Source: Nisaea sp. (GTDB lineage Bacteria > Pseudomonadota > Alphaproteobacteria > Thalassobaculales > Thalassobaculaceae). Taken from it: 64,000 nt of DNA. The position numbers and the translations under genes were made by a program. The stretch lies in the NCBI RefSeq assembly GCF_017640745.1, contig NZ_JAEPQA010000003.1:62001-126000 (forward strand). Direction: 5' to 3'. The notes under the pieces are model-generated. The model worked only from the letters and a program-made list of their open reading frames with translations, did no database searches and had not been told where the DNA came from. Positions 49,207 through 57,985 of this stretch are shown piece by piece (within the stretch, counting starts at the first letter, position 1; each line of letters opens with the position of its first letter).

Positions 49207-49755
49207 TCAGTCGAGTTCCGCTACCTGGTCGCCTTCAAGCGGGACGTCGAAGGCGTTGATCGTCATCGAGATCAGCGTGTAGTAGCCGAGCACGCCGACG
49301 AGATCGATCAGCCGCTTCTGTCCGAGAACCTTGAGCGCCTCCGCATAAAGCGCATCGCCGATCCTGTGGGTTTCGTGCAGGGCCCGCGAGACGTCATAGA
49401 CAACGCGCTCGTCCTCCTTCTCGAAGGGCGGGGTGCGGCGGTCCCGGATCGCATCCAGGACCGCTTCCGAAATTCCCGCCTTCAGCGCGAAGGGCTTGTG
49501 CACCGACCATTCGAACTGCGCGCCCCAGAAGCGCCCCGTCACCATGATCGCAAGTTCGGAGAGCCGCGGTTCGAGCGAGCTGTCGAAGCGGGCGAACTGC
49601 CCGAGTTGTTGTGCCTTGTCGGCCAGTGCCGGGCTGTGCAGCCAGATCTTCAGCGGGCCTTCCACCCTGCCGCGCGGACCGTTGAGGATGGCGTCATGGA
49701 TGGCGCGCTGGGCGTCATCCATGTCTTCGGGCTTGAGGGCGGGAACGCGGGTCAT
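49207..49755 (-). CDS. Carboxymuconolactone decarboxylase / AhpD-like family protein
   Basis: SLEPRLSELAIMVTGRFWGAQFEWSVHKPFALKAGISEAVLDAIRDRRTP. Confidence 0.85.
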   Translation of the reverse strand: MTRVPALKPEDMDDAQRAIHDAILNGPRGRVEGPLKIWLHSPALADKAQQLGQFARFDSSLEPRLSELAIMVTGRFWGAQFEWSVHKPFALKAGISEAVLDAIRDRRTPPFEKEDERVVYDVSRALHETHRIGDALYAEALKVLGQKRLIDLVGVLGYYTLISMTINAFDVPLEGDQVAELD

Positions 49756-49765
49756 CTCTCACTCC

Positions 49766-50470
49766 TCAGGCAGCGTCGGCGCAGGGTTTTTCCTTGCGGG
49801 CGGCGCCGTCATGGGCGTCGAGCAGCCGTTCGCGCCAGGCCCAGAGCGGGTCGCTCTCAGGGAGAAGCTCGAAAGAGCTGGAGATCCGGGCCCACATCAG
49901 GCTGCCAAAGAGCGCATAGTCGGCATAGCTCGGACCGGTGCCGCCGATATAGGGCTGCTTCTCGATCACTGCGCGGGCGGGCGCCAGGGCCTTGTGGAGG
50001 TCCGGCAGACGGTCCTCGCGGCCCTTCTGGACCTCTTCCAGAGATTTGCCGAAGCGCGCTTCCCGGGATTCCTTGAAATACGGCTTATCGCGCTCGTCGC
50101 AGGCGAGATAGACGTCATGGACGATGAGGCCGGCGATCAGCGGGTTGATCGCCCGGTTTGCCCACTCGTTGACGAACATCGCCGCACCGCGGCCGGCCTC
50201 GCCACCGAAGAGGCTCGGAGCGTCCGGGTATTTGTCTTCGAGATAGCAGGCGATGTCCCAGCTGTCGCAGACCACTGTGTCCGCGTCCTGCAGGACAGGG
50301 ACCAGCTTCTGGCCGCTGAACTCGAGCTTTTCCTTCTCCCCGAAGCGCACATGTTCCACCGTCGCGCCGGCCTCCAGGCCCTTGTGCGCGAGCGCCATGC
50401 GGGCGCGCCAGCCGAAGGGGCTGAAGCGGGCACCGTTCTTGGCGGACAGATCGTAGAATGTGATGGCCAT
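49766..50470 (-). CDS. Glutathione S-transferase family protein (beta-etherase-like)
   Basis: MAITFYDLSAKNGARFSPFGWRARMALAHKGLEAGATVEHVRF...LVPVLQDADTVVCDSWDIACYLEDKYP. Confidence 0.87.
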   Translation of the reverse strand: MAITFYDLSAKNGARFSPFGWRARMALAHKGLEAGATVEHVRFGEKEKLEFSGQKLVPVLQDADTVVCDSWDIACYLEDKYPDAPSLFGGEAGRGAAMFVNEWANRAINPLIAGLIVHDVYLACDERDKPYFKESREARFGKSLEEVQKGREDRLPDLHKALAPARAVIEKQPYIGGTGPSYADYALFGSLMWARISSSFELLPESDPLWAWRERLLDAHDGAARKEKPCADAA

Positions 50471-50545
50471 GGCGAGGCTCCCTCCCTCTGGGCGTTGTCT
50501 TCTTGTCGCGGCGGATCTTGCCCCGCCTTGCATGAGGCAACAAGG

Positions 50546-51349
50546 TCAGAAGAGGGAAGGCAGCCCTCGTGCGGCGGCACGGGTCTCGATTTCGTCGATT
50601 TCCACGTAATCGTGATCGGAAAGGAGCGCGACGTCGTCGATCAGCAGGGCTGCGCGTGCGTCCGCGGCGGCCGGATCGGCGACTGCGCGGGCGAGGCCCC
50701 GGCGGATCTTTGCAAGAACCCCGGGAGACGTTCCGACCGGAACGGCATAGGGCAGGCCGGGGGCGTCCGGCGTCCGCGCCAGCACTTCGACTTCCGTGCA
50801 TTCCTCTGGCGCATGTTTCAGCAGCAGAGCCCAGGTAACGCAGTCGATCGAAGCGGTATCGGCTTCTCCGGACGAGACCAGTGCGACACTCATTCGATGC
50901 CCGCCGCTCCGGATCGCATCGCCGAAAAACCCAGGGCCGGCGCCATTTTCGGCAAGCAGTGCGCGGACGGCGCTGACCCCCGACTGCGAATGCGCATTGT
51001 TATAGGCGAGACGTTGTCCCCTCAGTGCGCCGAGCGATCTGATCCCGGCGCCGCGCTGGACGATTACAACGCTGCTGTAGCGCGCACCGGTGCAGCCCTC
51101 GGCTGCGTAGCAGGGCGTGCCGACGACCGTGAGGGCCCGGCTGTGAAACTTGCGCAGCGGATAGCCGCAGATCTGGGTGAAGAAGAGATCGGGACGCGTC
51201 CAGGCGTCGCTCTCTTCGGCAAACCGGGTCCGCTTCTGCGGTATGCCGGCTATCCCCTCGGCCTCGAATCCGCGGGCGAGGGCGGCCCACCATGCGTCGG
51301 TCGCCTCCCGGATCTCGGGGAGGTCGTACATGTCGAGAGAGGCGATCAT
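50546..51349 (-). CDS. PhnD-like periplasmic-binding-fold protein without a signal peptide
   Basis: DLFFTQICGYPLRKFHSRALTVVGTPCYAAEGCTGARYSSVVIVQRGAGIRSLGALRGQRLAYNNAHSQSGVSAVRALL; PhnD/SsuA-like fold. N terminus MIASLDMYDLPEIREATDAWW is not hydrophobic. Confidence 0.78.
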   Translation of the reverse strand: MIASLDMYDLPEIREATDAWWAALARGFEAEGIAGIPQKRTRFAEESDAWTRPDLFFTQICGYPLRKFHSRALTVVGTPCYAAEGCTGARYSSVVIVQRGAGIRSLGALRGQRLAYNNAHSQSGVSAVRALLAENGAGPGFFGDAIRSGGHRMSVALVSSGEADTASIDCVTWALLLKHAPEECTEVEVLARTPDAPGLPYAVPVGTSPGVLAKIRRGLARAVADPAAADARAALLIDDVALLSDHDYVEIDEIETRAAARGLPSLF

Positions 51350-52209
51350 TCAGCTGTGCCTTCGGGAAACGTACGGATCAGTCCGCGGATATAGTCCGGC
51401 AGGGCGTGACTTTGCACGACGGCGTCGCGGATCAGCTGGTCGAAATGGCGGGTCAGGGTCCGGATATGCTCCGTCGTGTTGAAGACGAAGAAGCTCTGCC
51501 CGAGATAGAGCGAGGCGCGCAGCGGTCCGAAGATCGTCAGCGGTGCGGAATAGACCACGCGCCCGTCGAAGAGATAGATCCGCATGCTCGGATAGAGTTC
51601 CTCGTGCAGGCTCAGGATATGTTCGAGTTGAGCCAGCCGGTGGCCCGGCGCGAGTTCGGACCAGATACCTGCGCCGCGGGCGAAATCGTCGAGCGCCTGC
51701 CTCGGCATGCAGATCTCGATGTCGGTCTCAGGCCGGCGGGTATAGGCGAGCCGCTCCTCCGTCCGTTCGATCGCACTGTCGCGCTCGAAGGCCTCGACGG
51801 CTCCGTGTTCGTAGGCCAGTACCTCCGGCGTCTTCACCTGATCGGGAAGGTTCGCTGGCACATAGCGGATCTTGTAGCCGACGGCTTCGGCATGCCATTC
51901 CGCGATATTGCGGTCCGCCGCCGCGCGCGAGGCCTCCGTGATGTGGAGCGAACGCTGCAGGATCTCGGCGCCGAGCTGTTCCTGCTGTGTCAAGCCGAGC
52001 AGCCAGTCGAGGCTGACCTGCAGGGCGGCGGCGATGGCGGCCACGGTGTCGGCGCGGGGCAGCCGGTCGTTCTCCGCCGAGAGCAGCTGCGACAGCGTCG
52101 AGCGGTCGACGCCGATGCGCTTCGCCAGCCCGGACCGGTTCACTCCGGCGCGCTCCATACTCTCGGCAAGCCGGGTGCGGAAAATCTCTACGGTGTCTCG
52201 ACGGTCCAA
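51346..52209 (-). CDS. XRE-family transcriptional regulator with C-terminal effector region
   Basis: HTH: RAGVNRSGLAKRIGVDRSTLSQLLSAENDRLPRADTVAAIAAALQVSLDWLLGL, followed by about 200 aa of non-HTH sequence. ATGA overlap with the PhnD-like gene. Confidence 0.87.
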   Translation of the reverse strand: MDRRDTVEIFRTRLAESMERAGVNRSGLAKRIGVDRSTLSQLLSAENDRLPRADTVAAIAAALQVSLDWLLGLTQQEQLGAEILQRSLHITEASRAAADRNIAEWHAEAVGYKIRYVPANLPDQVKTPEVLAYEHGAVEAFERDSAIERTEERLAYTRRPETDIEICMPRQALDDFARGAGIWSELAPGHRLAQLEHILSLHEELYPSMRIYLFDGRVVYSAPLTIFGPLRASLYLGQSFFVFNTTEHIRTLTRHFDQLIRDAVVQSHALPDYIRGLIRTFPEGTAE

Positions 52210-52338
52210 GGGCGTCTCAGGGCAAGAATTCAGCGGTGTTGAAAATTATCACCATAAGAAGCGATTAGTCAACAAATGGGGCAAAAATAGCGCAAACGCC
52301 TGTTGTTGCAGTGCGGCGTACGGGCCTAGCGTGGCCGC

Positions 52339-53292
52339 ATGCTTGAAAGATCCTTGAACAGATTGCCTCTCGAAGGGAACGTCACGGCCCGGTGTCTTGG
52401 GGGCGAGAGGCGCCCCATACCTCCTGTCGAGTGGCCGACTGTCCTGCTCTGGTTTCTCATTCACGGTCTCTTCGCGGCCGTGACCTATTGGCATGCCGAT
52501 ATGCCGGGATGGCTTCTCCCTTTGGCGGGAGCGTTCCTCGTTGCCTGGCATGCGAGTTACCAGCATGAAGCGATCCACGGTCATCCGACCCGGATCGGCC
52601 GGCTCAACGCCTTGCTTGCAGGCCTGCCTCTGATGCTCTGGGTGCCTTACGGGATTTACCGGGACAGTCATCTGAAGCATCACGCGAACGAGTTTCTCAC
52701 CGACCCGATCGAGGATCCCGAGTCCTTCTATGTGACGCGCGGCCAATGGGCGCTTTATTCGACGCCGCGGCGTCTCCTGCATCGCGCGGTGAACACGCTC
52801 GCGGGGCGGCTGGTGATCGGGCCTCTGTTCGTCTCCGCGCTCTTCCTCGGCCGCGAGGCGGCGGCCTTTCTACGCGGCGGAGGCCGCTGGACGGCATGGG
52901 GGCTGCATCTCTGCTGCGTCGCGGTGCTGCTGGCCTGGCTCCTGTTGGTCTGCAAGATGCCGCTATTTACCTACATCCTCTGCTTTGCCTATCCGGGGAC
53001 GGGATTGCTGTTGTTGCGCTCCTTTGCCGAGCACCACGCGGCGCACGAGCCGGACGGCCGGACCGCAATCGTGGAGGCGGAGGCGCCTTTCGCGCTGCTG
53101 TTCCTGAACAACAATCTGCATGTCGCCCATCACACGAGGCCCGGACTTCCCTGGTATCGGTTGCCGGAGTACGAGGCGGTCCGGCGCCTCGGCGCTACGT
53201 CTGGCGGAGGGTGTGTCTATCAGGGATATCGCGAGATTGCCCGGCGCTGGCTCTTCCGCATGAAGGAAAGCCCGGTGCATCCGTTTCGCTGA
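52339..53292 (+). CDS. Membrane fatty acid desaturase family protein
   Basis: Histidine boxes: HEAIHGH, HLKHHANEF, HHAAHE / NNNLHVAHHTRPGLPWY; several TM helices. Confidence 0.9.
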   Translation: MLERSLNRLPLEGNVTARCLGGERRPIPPVEWPTVLLWFLIHGLFAAVTYWHADMPGWLLPLAGAFLVAWHASYQHEAIHGHPTRIGRLNALLAGLPLMLWVPYGIYRDSHLKHHANEFLTDPIEDPESFYVTRGQWALYSTPRRLLHRAVNTLAGRLVIGPLFVSALFLGREAAAFLRGGGRWTAWGLHLCCVAVLLAWLLLVCKMPLFTYILCFAYPGTGLLLLRSFAEHHAAHEPDGRTAIVEAEAPFALLFLNNNLHVAHHTRPGLPWYRLPEYEAVRRLGATSGGGCVYQGYREIARRWLFRMKESPVHPFR

Positions 53293-53305
53293 ATGGATGC
53301 ACCTG

Positions 53306-54856
53306 TTATTCGATGCCGGGATTTTCGCGCCGCTTGGCGATAAAGGCTTTCAGTTCCTCGTCGACCGCCGGGTCTATTTTGGGGGCCTCGTAGGCCTCAA
53401 GCATGGCGTGGTAGAGCCGGTTCGCCCGTGTCGTCGCGTCCGGGCTGCCGGCTTCCTCCCAGCTCTCGAAATTGCGCCAGTCGGAAAGCAGCGGTTCGTA
53501 GAAAGCCGTTTCGTAGCGTTCCAGCGTATGCGCCGTGCCGAAGAAATGGCCGCCCGGACCCACGTCCCGGATGGCGTCGAGGGCGAGCGCCGCATCCGAG
53601 ACCTCAAGCGGATCGAGGAAGGCGGCCATGCCTTGCAGAAGCTCGAGATCGATGACGAATTTCTCGAAGGACGCGGTGAGCCCGCCTTCGAGCCAGCCCG
53701 CCGCATGCATCACCATGTTGGTGTGCCCGAGCATGACCGGCCAGAGCGACATCATCGATTCCCATGCCGCCTGTGCGTCGGGCGCGTTCGAGGCATTGGC
53801 GTTGGTCGAGCGGTAGGGCAGGCCGTACCTGCGCGCGAGTTGGCCGCCGACGAAGGCCGCCTTGGCATATTCGGGTGTTCCGAAGGCCGGCGCACCGCTG
53901 CGCATGTCCACGTTGGAGGTGAAGCCGCCATAGATCACCGGGGCACCGGGGCGGACCATCTGGGTGAAGGCGATGACGGCGAGGGCTTCGGCATTCTGCT
54001 GCGCGAGGGCACCGGCGACGGTGACCGGGCTCATGGCGCCGGCCAGCGTGAAAGGCGTGACGCAGACCGCCTGACCGTAGGTGCTCATTTCCGTCAATCC
54101 CTGCAGCATGGGCGTGTCGACGCGGAGCGGCGAGGAGGTGTTGATGATGGTATGCATGCCGGGCCGCGCGGCAATGCTGTCCCGGGTTTCGCCGCGCGCG
54201 ATGCAGAGCATGTCGATGGCGTCCGAGGGTCTCTGGCGGCCGAGGGAATAGGCGTGATGCACCTTGTCCGAGAGTGTCAGGAAGGAATAATGGCAGTCGA
54301 GATGCCGCGTCGCCGGCGGCAGGTCGATCGGCTCGACCGGATAGCCGCCGAACATGTGGACGATGTTCGCGCTCTGGGTGAGCCGGCAGAAATTGTTGAA
54401 GTCGGCGTAATTGCCGTCGCGCCGTCCGCCTTCGAGATCGCTGCAGAAGGGCGCGCTGGCGATGCAGCAGAAATTGATGTTGTTCGCGCCGAAGATGATG
54501 TCTCGCTCCGGCCGTCCGCCGTAAAGGGTGAATTCGGAAGGCGTCTTGGCGATGTATTCGAGGACCATGTCCGGGTCGAAGCGGACGCGTTCCGATCCTT
54601 CGGTCACCTCCGCCCCATGCTGCTTCAGACGCGTTCGGGCAGCCGGATCCAGAAAGTCGATCCCGATCTCGCTCAAGATGCGGAGCGAGGCGGTGTGAAT
54701 GGCGTCGAGCTGGTCTTCGGAGATCAGTGGCAGCGGTGGGTAAGGCGAGCGGAGATGCCGCCACGGGGCCTGACGGATTCGATTGTCCGCGCTCTCGCCG
54801 CCCGGGCGGTTCCGCGTGCGTTCGCGCCGTCTCGTCCGGCCGCGGGCTTCTGCCAT
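53306..54856 (-). CDS. MttB-like trimethylamine/betaine methyltransferase family protein (non-pyrrolysine)
   Basis: LRILSEIGIDFLDPAARTRLKQHGAEV...FTLAGAMSPVTVAGALAQQNAEALAVIAFTQMVRPGAPVIYGGF; continuous ORF with no in-frame TAG. Confidence 0.87.
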   Translation of the reverse strand: MAEARGRTRRRERTRNRPGGESADNRIRQAPWRHLRSPYPPLPLISEDQLDAIHTASLRILSEIGIDFLDPAARTRLKQHGAEVTEGSERVRFDPDMVLEYIAKTPSEFTLYGGRPERDIIFGANNINFCCIASAPFCSDLEGGRRDGNYADFNNFCRLTQSANIVHMFGGYPVEPIDLPPATRHLDCHYSFLTLSDKVHHAYSLGRQRPSDAIDMLCIARGETRDSIAARPGMHTIINTSSPLRVDTPMLQGLTEMSTYGQAVCVTPFTLAGAMSPVTVAGALAQQNAEALAVIAFTQMVRPGAPVIYGGFTSNVDMRSGAPAFGTPEYAKAAFVGGQLARRYGLPYRSTNANASNAPDAQAAWESMMSLWPVMLGHTNMVMHAAGWLEGGLTASFEKFVIDLELLQGMAAFLDPLEVSDAALALDAIRDVGPGGHFFGTAHTLERYETAFYEPLLSDWRNFESWEEAGSPDATTRANRLYHAMLEAYEAPKIDPAVDEELKAFIAKRRENPGIE

Positions 54857-55338
54857 TGTGTGCCCTCCTCGTCCTCAAATGATCCCCTTGTTGCCGTAAT
54901 GGTGCCTCTTTTGGGGCGCCTCTTGTCTAGCGGTGCGGCGACAGAACGTCCGTACTGATCGTCGCTTTTGGGACGAGGGGGTGCACAGGTTCAATGCCGG
55001 CGTCGCGGATCGCTCCCCTGGGTGCTCTTTCGTTTTTGTTTATACTTGCGGCGGTTTCGGGCTATACCGGCCCATTCATTGCGGAACCGTGACAAATCAA
55101 GAATAAATTAAACGTAATTCTACAAACTTTTGAGCTACTCTGTATTTTGTTAATCGTGGTTAAGAAAATTAGTTAATTGAAATTAATCTTGACTTCGATG
55201 TCACCAAATAATATTCTACGAATCCTTTAGTTTTTGTTGGAAAAATCGCCGGGGCGTTGTAGAAACCCGCCACGCTCGGTCTTATGTTTGATTCTTTCGA
55301 CCGGGCATCAACTTCACTGAAACTGCTAGAGACTGATA

Positions 55339-55815
55339 ATGGCCGCAGCAAAGCAAGCAATGAATGGCAATGACGACCCGAACTTTCGCGTGACCAACAA
55401 TAACGCGATCGACGTCCATGTCGGGCGCCGGGTCCGGTTGCGCCGCACTCTTCTTGGCATGAGCCAGGAACAGCTGGGTGAGGCGCTGAACATTACCTTT
55501 CAGCAGGTCCAGAAGTACGAACGCGGCTCCAACCGGATCAGCGCGTCCCGCCTTTGGGACATCGCGCAGATCCTCGATGTGCCCGTCAGCTTTTTCTTCG
55601 ACGACATGACGGACGACACCGCCGCCAATTCTCCGCGCAAGGTGCGTGGGGGGTCGGTGACCGCGGAATACGAGGAAAAGCCGAACGATCCGATGGCGCG
55701 GCGCGAGACCCTCGAGCTCGTGCGTGCGTACTACAACATCACCAATGTCGGCGTGCGCAAGCGCATCACCGAGATGGTGAAGTCCGTTTCCCAGGCTCTG
55801 CCGGGCAACGTCTGA
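55339..55815 (+). CDS. XRE-family HTH regulator (alphaproteobacterial PraR/SinR-like)
   Basis: NAIDVHVGRRVRLRRTLLGMSQEQLGEALNITFQQVQKYERGSNRISASRLWDIAQILDVPVSFFFDDM. Confidence 0.9.
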   Translation: MAAAKQAMNGNDDPNFRVTNNNAIDVHVGRRVRLRRTLLGMSQEQLGEALNITFQQVQKYERGSNRISASRLWDIAQILDVPVSFFFDDMTDDTAANSPRKVRGGSVTAEYEEKPNDPMARRETLELVRAYYNITNVGVRKRITEMVKSVSQALPGNV

Positions 55816-55861
55816 CGGTTGTTCCATGGGGCCTTTCGGGGGCCATGGAAGAGTTGATTTG

Positions 55862-55890
55862 GGGCGGTCCTCGGGACCGCCCTTTTTCTT
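55862..55890 (+). terminator. Rho-independent terminator
   Basis: GGGCGGTCC-tcg-GGACCGCCC (9-bp perfect stem, 3-nt loop) followed by TTTTTCTT, about 50 bp after the XRE gene. Confidence 0.92.
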
Positions 55891-55908
55891 TGCCGGAGAA
55901 TGCCGTGC

Positions 55909-57972
55909 TCAGCCGAGTGCGACCACCGGCTCCATGTTTTTCAGGATCTCGTCCGCGAGGTGGCACTTGATGCGGTGCCCGCCGTCTATCGCACGGCTCT
56001 CCGGCAGCTCGGTCTCGCAGCGATTGCCGGGGACTTCGTGCTTGTGCGGGCAACGGGTCTGGAACGGACAGCCGCTCGGCGGGTTCATCGCGGAGGGGAT
56101 ATCTCCGTCGAGCACGATATGTTTCTTTTTCACCTTGGTGTCGGCGATCGGAATCGCAGAAAGCAGGGCTTCCGTATAGGGGTGATAGGGCGGCGCGAAG
56201 ACTTCCTCGGTCGTGCCCTGTTCGACGATATGGCCGAGATACATGACGATCACCCGGTCCGCGATATAGCGCACCACGGAGAGGTCGTGGCTGATGAACA
56301 GCATCGTCGTCCGGGACGAGCGCTGGATATCCATCAGCAGTTCGGTGACCGCCGCCTGCACCGACACGTCGAGCGCCGAGACCGGTTCGTCCGCGACCAC
56401 CACTTTCGGGGCGCCGGCGAAGGCCCGGGCGACGCCGATCCGCTGTTTCTGTCCCCCGGAGAGCTGACGCGGCATCCGCTTGGCGAATTCGCGCGGAAGC
56501 TTCACCAGGTCGAGCAGTTCCAGCATCCGGTTCTCGCGCTCTTTCGGCGTCTTGCCTATGCCGAAGCGCTCCAGCGTGCGGACGATCTGCGAGCCGACCG
56601 AGTGGCTTGGGTTCAGCGTGTCGAAGGGGTTCTGGAACACCATCTGGATCGAGCTGATGGTGGTGGTGTCGCGGTCTCCGATATCGGTGCTGCCGATCTC
56701 CGTGCTGCCGAGAGAGACCGTGCCCTCCGTTGCCGTCTCAAGGCCAAGCAGGATCTTGGCGAGGGTGGATTTGCCGCAGCCGGACTCGCCGACGATGGCG
56801 ACGGTCTCCGCTTCGCGCGCATCGAAGGTGATTTCCTCGTTCGCCTTGACCACGCGGGTCTCGCCGCCGCCAAACATCTGGTTTGCCGCGACCTCGTAAT
56901 ATTTTTTCAGGCCGTCGATGCGGAGGATCGTCTCACCCGGTTCCGTTGCCTCGACAGTGTTCTCCTGCTTCAGCGGCGCGTTCCAGTCGATCTCCGAAAC
57001 CCGGACGCATCTGGAGAAATGTGCGTCGGCCATCCCGGTGTCGATCATTCTGATATCGCCCGCATCGCACTTGCCGGCTTGGAAATACGAACAGCGCGGG
57101 CCGAAATTGCAGCCGTCCGGACGTTCGTGCGGCAGCGGCAACTGGCCGGGAATGGCGACCAGCGGTTGCGCGTACTTGTCGGCGCCAGGCAGCGGGATCG
57201 AGCGGAACAGGCCCTGGGTATAGGGATGCCGCATCCGGTCGAAAACGTCCTTCACGCTCCCTGTTTCCACGGCCTCTCCCGAATACATGACCGTGATCCG
57301 GTCGCAGGTCTCGAGGATCAGGCCGAGATTGTGCGAGATGAACAGCATCGAGGTGCCGAAGCGCTGGCCGAGTTCCTTCACCAGTTCGACGATCCCGGCC
57401 TCGACGGTGACGTCGAGCGCGGTGGTCGGCTCGTCCATCAGCAGCAGGGCCGGTTTCGAGAGTAGCGCCATGGCGATGACGATCCGCTGCTGCTGCCCGC
57501 CCGAGAGCTGGTGCGGATAGGAATCCATCATCCGCTCCGGGTCCGGCAGGCGGACCGCCTGCAGCATCTCCAGCGCCTGGTCGTAGGCTTCGTCGACCGA
57601 GGCGTTCGCATGCAGCATCGGCACTTCCATGAGCTGCCGGCCGACCCGCATCGCGGGGTTCAGGCTCGCCATCGGCTCCTGATACACCATGGCGATCTCG
57701 GAGCCGCGGATCTTGCGCAGCTCCTTCTCGCTCATCGTGGTCAGCTCGCGTCCCTTGAACTTGATCGAGCCGGCGGTGATTTTTCCGCGGTTCGAGAGGT
57801 CGCGCATGATGCCGAGGGCGACGGTGGACTTGCCGCAGCCGGACTCGCCGACTAGCCCCATCGCCTCGCCGGGCATCACCTTGCAGGAGAAATCCATCAC
57901 CGCCGGGATCTCTCCGGCACGGACGAAGAAGGAGATCGAGAGGTTCGAGATCTCGAGGATCGGTTCGGTCAT
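55909..57972 (-). CDS. Fused dipeptide-type ABC ATP-binding protein (DppD-DppF fusion)
   Basis: Two full ABC modules: GLVGESGCGKSTVALGIM...[15 protein letters not shown] and AIVGESGCGKSTLAKILLGL...LSGGQKQRIGVARAF. Confidence 0.95.
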   Translation of the reverse strand: MTEPILEISNLSISFFVRAGEIPAVMDFSCKVMPGEAMGLVGESGCGKSTVALGIMRDLSNRGKITAGSIKFKGRELTTMSEKELRKIRGSEIAMVYQEPMASLNPAMRVGRQLMEVPMLHANASVDEAYDQALEMLQAVRLPDPERMMDSYPHQLSGGQQQRIVIAMALLSKPALLLMDEPTTALDVTVEAGIVELVKELGQRFGTSMLFISHNLGLILETCDRITVMYSGEAVETGSVKDVFDRMRHPYTQGLFRSIPLPGADKYAQPLVAIPGQLPLPHERPDGCNFGPRCSYFQAGKCDAGDIRMIDTGMADAHFSRCVRVSEIDWNAPLKQENTVEATEPGETILRIDGLKKYYEVAANQMFGGGETRVVKANEEITFDAREAETVAIVGESGCGKSTLAKILLGLETATEGTVSLGSTEIGSTDIGDRDTTTISSIQMVFQNPFDTLNPSHSVGSQIVRTLERFGIGKTPKERENRMLELLDLVKLPREFAKRMPRQLSGGQKQRIGVARAFAGAPKVVVADEPVSALDVSVQAAVTELLMDIQRSSRTTMLFISHDLSVVRYIADRVIVMYLGHIVEQGTTEEVFAPPYHPYTEALLSAIPIADTKVKKKHIVLDGDIPSAMNPPSGCPFQTRCPHKHEVPGNRCETELPESRAIDGGHRIKCHLADEILKNMEPVVALG

Positions 57973-57985
57973 CTCCGTTTCCTCC

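Noticed and set aside
53297-54958. 553-aa plus-strand ORF
   Set aside because: Antisense shadow of the MttB-like gene, which has clear family motifs.
55900-57465. 521-aa plus-strand ORF
   Set aside because: Antisense to the fused ABC ATPase.
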